Assembly: GCA_964569425.1 (NCBI GenBank) | Contig: CAZMVD010000172.1 | Location: 1-7,287, forward strand | Length of the DNA: 7,287 bases | Reading direction: 5' to 3' | DNA from: JACQXM01 sp964569425 | GTDB taxonomy: Bacteria > Planctomycetota > Phycisphaerae > UBA1845 | Shown here: piece after piece, positions 1 through 6,244 of the stretch | How the letters are laid out: each line of letters starts with the position of its first letter | Position numbering within the stretch: position 1 is the first letter of the stretch | Notes under the pieces: generated by a model | Seen by the model: only the letters and a program-made list of their open reading frames with translations | What the model was told of the DNA's origin: nothing | Database searches by the model: none | Translations under genes and position numbers: made by a program

Positions 1-598
1 CGGGCAATGTTTCGGCCCAGCGTGTGTTGAGTTCATGGGCGACGCCCACGAGATCAAGCAACTTGCCCACCACGAAGTCGACCAGGTCGTCGATTGTTCT
101 GGGGCGCATATAAAAACCGGGGGCTGCGGGGCAGAGGATTGCGCCCGCTTCGCTCAGGCGCAAGGCATTCAGCAGGTCAATGCGGCTCATGGGCATTTCC
201 CGCGTGACGACAATCAGCCGGCGCATTTCCTTCAAGGTTACGGCGGCCGCGCGGCCCACGAGGTTGTCCGCCAGCCCTGCGGCCAGGGCCCCCAATGTGT
301 TGCTGCTGCAGGGGCACACAATCATGCCGTCGGTAAGAAAGCTGCCGCTGCCGAGCACCGACCCCACATCCTTATAAGCGTGAAGGTGCAACCGCGCACA
401 GGGTTTGCCCAGGAGTGAAACCGGCGACACTTCCGAGATTCCCAGTTCTTCGGACAGCAGTCGCTTGCCCAGGGGGGTGACGATGAGATGAACATCCACC
501 TCCGCCGCACACAGGCACTCGATGAGCCGTTTTGCATAGACGGCGCCGCTGGCCCCGGTCACCGCCACCACGATCCGTTTCTTTCGGCTGTCAGGCAT
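1..598 (-). CDS. ubiX: UbiX flavin prenyltransferase (3' end cut by window edge)
   Basis: This is a flavin prenyltransferase, which joins a dimethylallyl group to reduced FMN to make prenyl-FMN, the cofactor of UbiD-type decarboxylases in quinone and aromatic metabolism. It is expected in the cytosol as a dodecamer. The 199 visible residues carry the family signatures in order: the GASGA loop that binds the flavin phosphate (15-19), CPCSSNTL (95-102), ADNLVGRAA (110-118), TLKE (121-124), TREMP (132-136) and APGFYMRP (159-166), followed by TIDDLVDFVVGKLLD. R116, K123, E134 and Y163 fall where I recall the P. aeruginosa active-site residues R122, K129, E140 and Y169. Family members have about 190-210 residues, so only a few C-terminal residues are missing. 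The ATG at 598 shares one base with the stop of the upstream gene (TGATG), and its own Shine-Dalgarno is weak (AGGG, 9 bases upstream), which suggests coupled translation. The Pad1 name is used for fungal orthologues; identification is very secure. Confidence 0.96.
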   Translation of the reverse strand, partial: MPDSRKKRIVVAVTGASGAVYAKRLIECLCAAEVDVHLIVTPLGKRLLSEELGISEVSPVSLLGKPCARLHLHAYKDVGSVLGSGSFLTDGMIVCPCSSNTLGALAAGLADNLVGRAAAVTLKEMRRLIVVTREMPMSRIDLLNALRLSEAGAILCPAAPGFYMRPRTIDDLVDFVVGKLLDLVGVAHELNTRWAETLP

Positions 599-2577
599 CA
601 GCGAGTGCCCTGGGCATCATAGAACTGGGGCAAAGCCGGAGCGGTGGCAACCATCAGCCGCGCCCAGATAGAGGCTTCATGTTCGCGCAACAGTCGGCCC
701 ATGGTCGCCTGTTGTCTGGCGGCATGACCAACGGACTGGTACGCCAGGCAGAGCCGATACAGCGCTTCAGGTACGGCATCGCGCTCCGCAAAGCGCTCAA
801 GCAACGTTTCGAGCCGTTGGATTCGTTCCGCCGGGAAAGGACTGCTCTTGGCAATCTCCAGGTCGATGTTGTCCGTCACTTGCGCATGGGGATAGGCGTC
901 GCGCAGGCGCACCAGATTGGCCGCGTAATGTTCGTCTCCGGGATCCAGGTCCAGCAGCCCAAACCACAGCGGTGCCCGCAGGGGATCGCGCGGGCCGCAT
1001 AACGGATCGTACCCATACAGCGGATCCCGATTGTGTACCAGCATGTCGCGTAGCCGCGCCGCCTCCACAACGATCCGGTCGATGAAAACATCCAGTTCGG
1101 TTTCCGGCGGCGCCGAAACCGGGGACGCGGCGGCCAATGCCGCCGATTCGGAGATTGCGGTTCGGCGTCCGAGCCCACCCGCGGCGTCGGCTGACAGGGG
1201 TGCCGCAGAGGCAAGCAATCGCGTCAGTTCGTCGACGGCGCGATCGACGTCGCCTTCGCGCGCGTCGATTTGTGCGACACGCAGCCGCGCCACCACCGTG
1301 GCCGGGGAGTCGGGGCGGGCGCGAACCAGCATGCGCCAGGTGTCTTTCGAGGCGGGGCCGGGAAAGTCGTCGTAATAGCGAATCCAATTGGTGCGGCGGA
1401 ACTCGGCCGCGTCGACCCGCTGGTCCAGCGCCCGTGCCCTGATGTAGAGCACATTGACCGCATAGCGACTGGCCGGGAAATTGTGAAGGAACCGATCACA
1501 ACGATCGACCACTTCCCATTGATGGCGGGTGAGCGCAGACTGGAACGCGGACACGTCGGACGTTAATCCGAATAACCAGCGTTGTTCGGCAATCTGCCGC
1601 ACCGCCGTGAGTGTTCTCCCCTGAACAGGATGCCGCGCCCAGGCTTCGGAAACGGCCCGGTCCAGCGCCAGCGAAGCGTCCACGTCGGAAAAATGCGCGC
1701 GATCGGTGGCGACCAGCAGCCGATAATAGAGTTCGTCGCGCCCCACATGGTATTCGAACAGAAACACCGGCAGCAGAAACATGATCGCCAGCAGCGGCGT
1801 CACCGCACCGGTGCGGTAATTCACCATCTTGGCGATCAGGAGCACCAGTGCGAACACGGCGGCGGCCGCGACAATGGTCAACGCCCACGGCGCGACGAAC
1901 TTGATCCGATCGACCGGATCGATCGCCCCCACCACCTCCTCTGCGGTATTGCCGAACGCCAGGACCAGGTACACGACGGTCGGCACCAGGCCGAACAGCG
2001 CCGACATGAAGCGAAACCGCGAGCGAAACGGCCGCACCGACGCAATGATGCAGGATCCCAGCAGGGTGATCGCCAGCCAGGGCATCACCGCAAGAAACCC
2101 GACGATGGCAATGAACGGCAGGCTCGACCAGAAGCGATAGAGAATGGCGACGAGGATGGGAATGGAAATCAGAGTCGCCATCAACAGCCCGACAACCAGA
2201 ATCTGCGTGCCCACCTGCTGAACACTGATGGGGTGCAGCAACAGCGAGCCCAGCGTCACCGCAGTCTGGGAGCCGAAGCGAAAGGTCTGGAGAATCTGGT
2301 CCCCATAGCCTTCCATGGCCGGGGCAAACACCTGACCGGTGCGCAACCAGAAGGCGAAGACGCCTACGCAGGCAAAGAGCAGCACATTGATTGAGAGCAG
2401 CAGAATGGCGCGAAAAAGGTATTTCGTCCCGGAGCGTGACCAAACGTCTACGAAGACTTCGTCCGAACCCAACGTGGAAGTGCCGGCCGGCGCGCCGGCT
2501 TGACGGGAAGCCGCCGGGGGAAGTCCCGATCCGGCTCCGCGTGCCAGGGCCTCAGCGGAATGGGCCGTCGCGTCCAT
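598..2577 (-). CDS. Uncharacterised six-helix membrane protein with TPR-like C-terminal domain
   Basis: I do not recognise a named family for this 659-residue protein. The first 40 residues are rich in Ala, Gly and Ser and show no signal peptide. Hydrophobic segments follow at about 54-78, 123-147, 152-180, 190-209, 227-251 and 259-276, giving six predicted membrane helices. The remaining 380 residues are soluble, with helical-repeat sequence resembling TPR/BamD-type repeats: a unit near 361-390 (NFPASRYAVNVLYIRARAL), one near 422-456 (PDSPATVVARLRVAQIDARE then a DRAVDELTRLL helix) and one near 583-640. A low-complexity Ala/Ser linker (456-490) and three DPL motifs (518-533) lie between. The start is the ATG at 2577, because it has AAGGA six bases upstream and begins 2 bp after the ubiE stop; an upstream in-frame ATG at 2763 would lie well inside ubiE. 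The stop overlaps the ubiX ATG. The position suggests a job linked to quinone synthesis or membrane assembly, but this is inference from context only. Confidence 0.88.
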   Translation of the reverse strand: MDATAHSAEALARGAGSGLPPAASRQAGAPAGTSTLGSDEVFVDVWSRSGTKYLFRAILLLSINVLLFACVGVFAFWLRTGQVFAPAMEGYGDQILQTFRFGSQTAVTLGSLLLHPISVQQVGTQILVVGLLMATLISIPILVAILYRFWSSLPFIAIVGFLAVMPWLAITLLGSCIIASVRPFRSRFRFMSALFGLVPTVVYLVLAFGNTAEEVVGAIDPVDRIKFVAPWALTIVAAAAVFALVLLIAKMVNYRTGAVTPLLAIMFLLPVFLFEYHVGRDELYYRLLVATDRAHFSDVDASLALDRAVSEAWARHPVQGRTLTAVRQIAEQRWLFGLTSDVSAFQSALTRHQWEVVDRCDRFLHNFPASRYAVNVLYIRARALDQRVDAAEFRRTNWIRYYDDFPGPASKDTWRMLVRARPDSPATVVARLRVAQIDAREGDVDRAVDELTRLLASAAPLSADAAGGLGRRTAISESAALAAASPVSAPPETELDVFIDRIVVEAARLRDMLVHNRDPLYGYDPLCGPRDPLRAPLWFGLLDLDPGDEHYAANLVRLRDAYPHAQVTDNIDLEIAKSSPFPAERIQRLETLLERFAERDAVPEALYRLCLAYQSVGHAARQQATMGRLLREHEASIWARLMVATAPALPQFYDAQGTR

Positions 2578-2579
2578 GC

Positions 2580-3338
2580 TCAGTCCTTGTGGGCGAGGTA
2601 AACCGTCACCACGCCGCAGCTTAGTGCAGTGGCCGAACACCGGGTGAACCCGGCACGCTCGAAACGCGCGCACATCTGGTCCACCGTCAGGTACGATACC
2701 ACCGACTGGGGAAGGTAGCGATACGCGCCGCTGCGGTCCCCACTGATCCAGGTGGCGCCCCACGGCATCAGGCGGCCGGCGTAGAACTCGTAAACGCCGC
2801 GGACCATCGGGTTACGCGGTCGCGAGAATTCGAGCACCACAGCCCGCCCGCCGCCGCGCAGCACCCGGTGCATTTCCGCCAGACCGCGGTCGAGATCCTG
2901 AAAGTTGCGCACCCCGAACGCACAGGAGACGATAGAAAAAGCAGCGACCGGAAACGGCAGTTGCAGGGCATCCGCCTCCAGGAGGGCGAGCTTCCCGCCG
3001 CCGGTTCCGGCGACCCTGCCGACAGCGCCCGGATCTCCGGCACGCAACAGCATCTCGTGCGCGAAATCGCAGCCGATCACCCGCCGCGGGTTGGCCCGAA
3101 GGAACGCACGGGCAAACTCGCCCGGACCGCAAGCGACGTCCAGAACGTCATCGTTGGCCGTGACCTGCGCCAAGGTCACCGCGCGGCGCCGCCAGGCGGC
3201 GTCGCGACCGGCGCTGAACAGCGAATTGACCAGCGTGTAGCGCGGCGCGATGGCGTTGAACATACGCCGGACGCGCCCCGCTTTGTCCACCGCCGCATGC
3301 GGCGCAGCGAGCAACTCGCCATCCCAGATGGGTTCCAT
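2580..3338 (-). CDS. ubiE: UbiE/MenG-type demethylmenaquinone (ubiquinone) C-methyltransferase
   Basis: This class I SAM-dependent methyltransferase adds the ring C-methyl group in menaquinone synthesis, and in organisms with both quinones also in ubiquinone synthesis; it acts on a membrane-embedded prenylated quinol. The 252-residue length is normal for UbiE/MenG (about 230-260). The N-terminal family signature is present (MFNAIAPRYTLVNSLFSAG, 26-44, followed by AAWRRRAV). SAM motif I is VLDVACGPGEFA (65-76), an acidic residue follows at D91, the FGVRNF block sits at 141-146 and LEFSRP at 169-174; the last two are typical of UbiE. The ATG at 3338 is chosen because AGGA lies five bases upstream and the protein begins just before the family's conserved region; an in-frame ATG at 3449 would overlap the end of the superoxide dismutase gene. 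It lies 79 bp after that gene and 2 bp before the membrane-protein gene. Whether the substrate is demethylmenaquinone or a ubiquinone precursor cannot be read here; menaquinone is the simpler guess. Confidence 0.93.
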   Translation of the reverse strand: MEPIWDGELLAAPHAAVDKAGRVRRMFNAIAPRYTLVNSLFSAGRDAAWRRRAVTLAQVTANDDVLDVACGPGEFARAFLRANPRRVIGCDFAHEMLLRAGDPGAVGRVAGTGGGKLALLEADALQLPFPVAAFSIVSCAFGVRNFQDLDRGLAEMHRVLRGGGRAVVLEFSRPRNPMVRGVYEFYAGRLMPWGATWISGDRSGAYRYLPQSVVSYLTVDQMCARFERAGFTRCSATALSCGVVTVYLAHKD

Positions 3339-3417
3339 GGGGATCCTGCCCGGCCGATGGTCCCGTGCTCCCGACTCGGGGATTCCGCTTCCTCGGGCCA
3401 CTCGTCCGACGCGCCGC

Positions 3418-4029
3418 CTACTTTGCCTTGGCAAAGCGCTCGGCCACATCGGGCCAGTTCACGATGTTCCAGAATGCGGCAATGTAGTCCGGCCGGCGGT
3501 TCTGGTACTTGAGGTAGTAGGCGTGCTCCCACACATCCAGGCCGAGGATGGGCTTGAGGCCCTCCATCAACGGGTTGTCCTGATTGGGGAAATCCTTGAT
3601 CACCAGTTTGCCCCCGCCGTCCACACAAAGCCAGGCCCAGCCGCTTCCGAAGCGACCCGCCGCCGCGGCGTTGAACTTCTCCTTGAAAGCGTCAAACCCG
3701 CCGAACGCGCTATTGATTGCGTCGGCCAGGGGTCCGCTGGGCTGACCGCCGCCCTTGGGGCTGAGATTGTTCCAGAAGATGGTATGATTGAGGTGCCCGC
3801 CACCGTGGTTGCGCACCGCGTTGCGCACCGCATCGGGCAACGCCTGAATACCCGAAAGCAGCAGCTCTACCGACTTTGCCTGCAAGTCGGCATGATTGGC
3901 CAGGGCTTCATTGAGTTTGGTCACGTACGTGGCGTGGTGCTTGCCGTGGTGAATCTCCATCGTGCGCGCATCGAAGTGCGGCTCAAGGGCATCAAACGCA
4001 TAGGGCAACGGGGGAAGTACATGGGCCAT
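3418..4029 (-). CDS. sodA: Superoxide dismutase, Mn/Fe family, Mn-type signature
   Basis: This enzyme converts superoxide to oxygen and hydrogen peroxide. At 203 residues without a signal peptide it is a full-length cytosolic member of the Fe/Mn family. The four metal ligands are visible: His27 in MEIHHGKHH (24-32), His82 in LNHTIFW (80-86), and Asp165 and His169 in DVWEHAYY (165-172). Metal type is suggested by GGGHLNH (76-82) together with the second-half glutamine Q150 in FPNQDNPLM, the arrangement of Mn enzymes; Fe enzymes usually supply the active-site Gln just before the NHT motif instead. A cambialistic enzyme is not excluded. The ATG at 4029 has a near-perfect AGGAGG six bases upstream and starts at the conserved HVLPPLPY; the longer in-frame extension upstream has no family similarity. 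It is the first gene of the minus-strand block, behind a recognisable promoter, and may be cotranscribed with ubiE across a 79-bp gap. Confidence 0.97.
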   Translation of the reverse strand: MAHVLPPLPYAFDALEPHFDARTMEIHHGKHHATYVTKLNEALANHADLQAKSVELLLSGIQALPDAVRNAVRNHGGGHLNHTIFWNNLSPKGGGQPSGPLADAINSAFGGFDAFKEKFNAAAAGRFGSGWAWLCVDGGGKLVIKDFPNQDNPLMEGLKPILGLDVWEHAYYLKYQNRRPDYIAAFWNIVNWPDVAERFAKAK

Positions 4030-4035
4030 GAGAAT

Positions 4036-4041
4036 CCTCCT
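4036..4041 (-). promoter_or_regulatory. Strong Shine-Dalgarno of the superoxide dismutase gene
   Basis: On the minus strand this reads AGGAGG and lies six bases before the ATG at 4029. It is the strongest ribosome-binding site in the minus-strand block and fixes the start of the superoxide dismutase gene over the longer upstream reading frame. Confidence 0.9.
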
Positions 4042-4102
4042 GTGAAGGGATAAACACCGCACGAAGTCTTGTTGATTCGCTGGTCGAAACCCGACGAAAA
4101 GG

Positions 4103-4131
4103 AGGATAGAACCGCCGTGCAGCGCCGTCAA
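4103..4131 (-). promoter_or_regulatory. Predicted sigma70-type promoter of sod (and possibly the quinone genes)
   Basis: Read on the minus strand, TTGACG (4131-4126; five of six matches to TTGACA) is followed after exactly 17 bases by TATCCT (4108-4103; four of six matches to TATAAT). Transcription would begin near 4096, leaving a leader of about 67 bases before the sod ATG. The distance and orientation fit well. No clear operator such as a Fur, SoxR or MntR site is recognisable nearby. The call rests on consensus matching by eye only. Confidence 0.6.
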
Positions 4132-4222
4132 GGATTCCGGTCGCACGGCCGCTGCCCTGCAAGGCGACACCGAATACACTATTCTGCCATCAAGTGTTCC
4201 GAACAGGAGTGCCGGCCTGGCC
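4132..4222. other. Divergent intergenic region between sod and the epimerase gene
   Basis: These bases separate the minus-strand sod promoter from the plus-strand epimerase gene and must hold the start signals for the latter if it is the first gene of its unit. Possible -10 boxes exist (TACACT at 4175, TATTCT at 4180), but neither has a convincing -35 at 16-18 bases. AGGAG at 4205-4209 is the only ribosome-binding candidate and is 13 bases from the ATG, longer than usual. I see no gene, RNA structure or repeat here. Confidence 0.5.
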
Positions 4223-5215
4223 ATGTCATCTGAAGCCGTTCTTGAAACCGTCGCATACCGTGACGTCGCTGCGCTGGTCTTTGGCGGGACCGGGTTCATC
4301 GGGCGCTGGGTGGCGCGGCGGTTGACGGCCGGTGATGCAAAGGTGCACCTTGCCGTACGGCACCGCTCCGCCGCCGAGCGCATCTGCCCCGAATACGGCA
4401 TACACGCGACGATCCACGAAGTGGACCTCGCAGCCGTCGGTGCGGCGGCGGCATTGGTCGACAGGATACGACCGCATGTGATCTTCAACCTGGCCGGCTA
4501 TGGCGTGGATCGCGACGAACGCGACGAAGCGCTCGCCTATCGCATCAACGACGCGCTGGTTGCAGAACTGGCGGAAGCGGCGACCGGATGCAACCCCGCG
4601 TGGAAGGGGGCCTCGTTGATTCACGTCGGCTCGGCGCTCGAGTATGGCGAAAGCGGCGGCGATCTGGTGGAAACGACAGCGCCCCGCCCAACGACACTTT
4701 ACGGGCGGTCCAAGCTGGCCGGCACCAGGCGACTCACCGAAGCTGCGCAACGCCATGACCTGAGGGCGGTCACCGCGCGGCTGTTCACGGTGTACGGGCC
4801 GGGCGAACATGAGGGTCGCTTACTGCCCGCGTTGTTGGCGGCCCGGGCGCATGGCGATCCGGTTCCGCTGACCAACGGCACGCAACTGCGTGACTTTACC
4901 TATGTCGAAGACGTGGCCGAGGGGCTGTTGCGTCTGGGGCTGGCACGGTTGGCTCCGGGGGAAGCCATCAACGTAGCCACCGGGCGCCTGACGTCGGTGT
5001 GTGCCTTTGTCGAAAGCGCAGCGCGAATCCTGGGCATCGATGTCCCACGCCTTCAATTCGGCGCCCTTCCGCAGCGCGGCGAGGAAATGAACCATGAGCC
5101 GGTCAACGTCACGCGGATGAAGTCCTGCGTCGGCTGGGTTCCGGCTATTTCCGTGGAGGATGGCATTGCGCGCACGCGCGATTGGGGCCGAAACCCGTCC
5201 GCGGCGTCCGCTTGA
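4223..5215 (+). CDS. NAD(P)-dependent sugar-nucleotide epimerase/dehydratase/reductase (extended SDR)
   Basis: This is a 330-residue extended short-chain dehydrogenase/reductase of the NDP-sugar epimerase/dehydratase family, expected to act in the cytosol on a nucleotide-linked sugar. The Rossmann motif GGTGFIG is at 21-27, NLAGYG at 89-94, the catalytic serine lies in VGSALEYG (135-142, S137), and the Tyr-Lys pair in YGRSK (Y160, K164). RLFTVYGPGE (186-195) and RDFTYVEDVAEGLL (223-236) are the usual substrate-domain blocks. R44 or R47 after the second strand hints at NADP preference, which is weak evidence. Family members include 4-epimerases, 4,6-dehydratases and 4-ketoreductases, and the sequence alone does not tell which. 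Its neighbour downstream, a sugar C-methyltransferase, acts on 4-keto sugars in its family, so a 4-ketoreductase role is attractive. The ATG at 4223 is the only ordinary in-frame start before the Rossmann motif; its Shine-Dalgarno (AGGAG, 13 bases away) is poorly spaced. It is 225 bp from the glycosyltransferase. Confidence 0.92.
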   Translation: MSSEAVLETVAYRDVAALVFGGTGFIGRWVARRLTAGDAKVHLAVRHRSAAERICPEYGIHATIHEVDLAAVGAAAALVDRIRPHVIFNLAGYGVDRDERDEALAYRINDALVAELAEAATGCNPAWKGASLIHVGSALEYGESGGDLVETTAPRPTTLYGRSKLAGTRRLTEAAQRHDLRAVTARLFTVYGPGEHEGRLLPALLAARAHGDPVPLTNGTQLRDFTYVEDVAEGLLRLGLARLAPGEAINVATGRLTSVCAFVESAARILGIDVPRLQFGALPQRGEEMNHEPVNVTRMKSCVGWVPAISVEDGIARTRDWGRNPSAASA

Positions 5216-5440
5216 TGAGACCCAATGTGGCGGCCGAAGGGAGTTCTCGGACGGCCCGGTTGCCCTGAACACGTTAGCCGCTGTCCCGGCGCAGGCTACC
5301 GGACGTTGATGAGCACCGGGGAGGCACAGCCGATTCGCTGGCAAACTCCGCCGATAACGGTATTGTTACCCGCGCGAGATGGGTCCTCGCCATAGTCGAA
5401 CGTGACGTTTGGTCTGTAGTCGCCTGCCGGAAGAACTGGC
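5216..5440. other. Intergenic region between the epimerase and glycosyltransferase genes
   Basis: This 225-bp gap breaks an otherwise tight plus-strand layout. I found no convincing promoter or rho-independent terminator. A bulged inverted repeat (GTCCCGG near 5283 with CCGGAC near 5299) has no T-run. The ribosome-binding site of the next gene lies at the right end. Much of the gap reads as an open, protein-like frame on the minus strand (listed separately). Confidence 0.5.
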
Positions 5441-5475
5441 TTGACGGAAAAACCGCGCCATTCGGACTCCCCTGT
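5296..5475 (-). pseudogene. Possible remnant of a gene's 3' end (no start codon)
   Basis: Read on the minus strand, 59 sense codons run from 5475 to a TAG at 5298-5296. The translation is unlike the Arg/Ala/Pro-rich shadows usual in this DNA: it includes LPAGDYRPNVTFDYGED and later NNTVIGGVC and IGCASPVLINVR. About two thirds of third positions are G or C, plausible for a real gene. There is no usable ATG, GTG or TTG near its beginning, an in-frame TGA closes it at 5478-5476, and its first 30 or so bases lie opposite the start of the glycosyltransferase gene. It could be the tail of a gene whose front was lost, or chance. I do not recognise the family. Confidence 0.22.
5429..5433 (+). promoter_or_regulatory. 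Ribosome-binding site supporting a TTG start
   Basis: GGAAG lies seven bases before the TTG at 5441. An in-frame TAG at 5417-5419 rules out a start much further upstream, and the first downstream ATG (5501) would remove the first beta strand of the glycosyltransferase fold. This site therefore supports TTG as the true start. Confidence 0.55.
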
Positions 5476-6244
5476 TCAACAGCCCCATCTGTCGCTGGTC
5501 ATGCCCTGCTACAACGAAGAGGAGCTGGTGGCCGAAACGGTCCGGCAATTGCTCGGGGCCTTTGCGAGTGCCGGGCATCGGTTGGAGTTGATTGCCGTGG
5601 ACAACGGTTCATCCGACCGAACCGGGGAGATCCTTCGCGATCTGGCCGAGCGGCACCCCGAGGTGGTTTCCACGCGCGTCGCGGTGAACCAGGGATATGG
5701 CTTCGGCATTCTGAGCGGGCTGCCCTTGTGCACCGCGCCCTGGGTGGGGCTGATTTGCGCCGACGGACAAGTGGAGGCGGTGGACGTGGTCAAACTCTTT
5801 GACGTCGCGGCACGCTCTAAAGGACCGCGCCTGGTGAAGGTGAGGCGGCGTTTCCGCATGGACGGGCTGCGCCGCAAGGTGACCTCCATCGCCTACAACG
5901 TCTTCACCGCCTTGTTGTTCGGCGGGCTGGGTTCCATCGACGTCAACGGCAATCCCAAGATCATGCCCCGAACTTACCTGGACCGCATGAGACTGCAATC
6001 CAAGGACTGGTTCCTCGATGCCGAGATCATGATCAAGGCCAAGCGGCTAGGGCTGGAGGTGCTGGAACTGAACGTCATGGCCATGATGCGAACCGGCGGG
6101 AAATCCAACGTCCGCCCCAGCACCTGCTGGGAGTTCTTCTTGAATCTGTTGCGCTATAGATTCGGTGATGCCGGGCGGGTGGAGCCGGCGACCGCGCCGC
6201 CGGGCTCACCACGGGACGTGACCGAAGCGAGGAGTTCGCCGTGA
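5441..6244 (+). CDS. GT2-family glycosyltransferase, dolichol-phosphate-mannose-synthase-like
   Basis: This 267-residue family 2 glycosyltransferase (GT-A fold) should transfer a sugar from a nucleotide donor to a lipid phosphate or glycan at the cytosolic face of the membrane. The first strand and loop are LSLVMPCYNEEE (17-28), followed by VDNGSSDRTGEIL (53-65), NQGYGFGILSGL (83-94), CADGQ (106-110, the DxD-like site) and a C-terminal acceptor-side block with NGNPKIM (169-175) and WFLDAEIMIKAKRLG (190-204). No membrane helix is predicted, unlike the longer DPM-type enzymes with C-terminal helices. The metal-site loop has a single Asp (D108) where related enzymes often have DADxQ. The start is TTG, because the frame is closed at 5417-5419 and no ATG or GTG precedes the first strand. 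The stop overlaps the start of the methyltransferase gene in GTGA, so both are very likely made from one transcript. The sugar and acceptor are unknown. Confidence 0.9.
   Translation: MTEKPRHSDSPVQQPHLSLVMPCYNEEELVAETVRQLLGAFASAGHRLELIAVDNGSSDRTGEILRDLAERHPEVVSTRVAVNQGYGFGILSGLPLCTAPWVGLICADGQVEAVDVVKLFDVAARSKGPRLVKVRRRFRMDGLRRKVTSIAYNVFTALLFGGLGSIDVNGNPKIMPRTYLDRMRLQSKDWFLDAEIMIKAKRLGLEVLELNVMAMMRTGGKSNVRPSTCWEFFLNLLRYRFGDAGRVEPATAPPGSPRDVTEARSSP
6229..6234 (+). promoter_or_regulatory. Shine-Dalgarno for the GTG start of the C-methyltransferase
   Basis: GAGGAG lies inside the end of the glycosyltransferase gene, six bases before the GTG at 6241. It decides the start in favour of this GTG, which places the zinc-binding cysteines a few residues from the N-terminus as in the family. 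Confidence 0.85.

Noticed and set aside
1582..2394. Long plus-strand open frame (270 codons) opposite the membrane protein gene
   Set aside because: Its translation is rich in Arg, His, Gln and Gly with no motifs, and it is the mirror of a clearly coding minus-strand gene with membrane helices.
2578..2763. 62-residue N-terminal extension of the membrane protein
   Set aside because: It lies in another frame of ubiE, while the ATG at 2577 has a good Shine-Dalgarno and operon-like spacing.
3339..3417. CCCGAGTCGGG palindrome between sod and ubiE, as a possible terminator
   Set aside because: A one-base loop cannot form a normal hairpin and no T-run follows.
3250..4053. Long plus-strand open frame (267 codons) opposite ubiE and sod
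   Set aside because: It spans two well-identified minus-strand genes and the gap between them, with no recognisable domain.
4175..4185. Possible plus-strand -10 boxes (TACACT, TATTCT) upstream of the epimerase gene
   Set aside because: At 16-18 base spacing the -35 positions read CTGCCC or CTGCAA-like sequence with at most three matches, so no promoter is called.
4030..4488. N-terminal extension of the superoxide dismutase reading frame
   Set aside because: It crosses the promoter and the start of the divergent epimerase gene; the AGGAGG site and family N-terminus place the start at 4029.
5283..5305. Bulged inverted repeat after the epimerase gene, as a possible terminator
   Set aside because: The stem is short and interrupted and no T-run follows on either strand.
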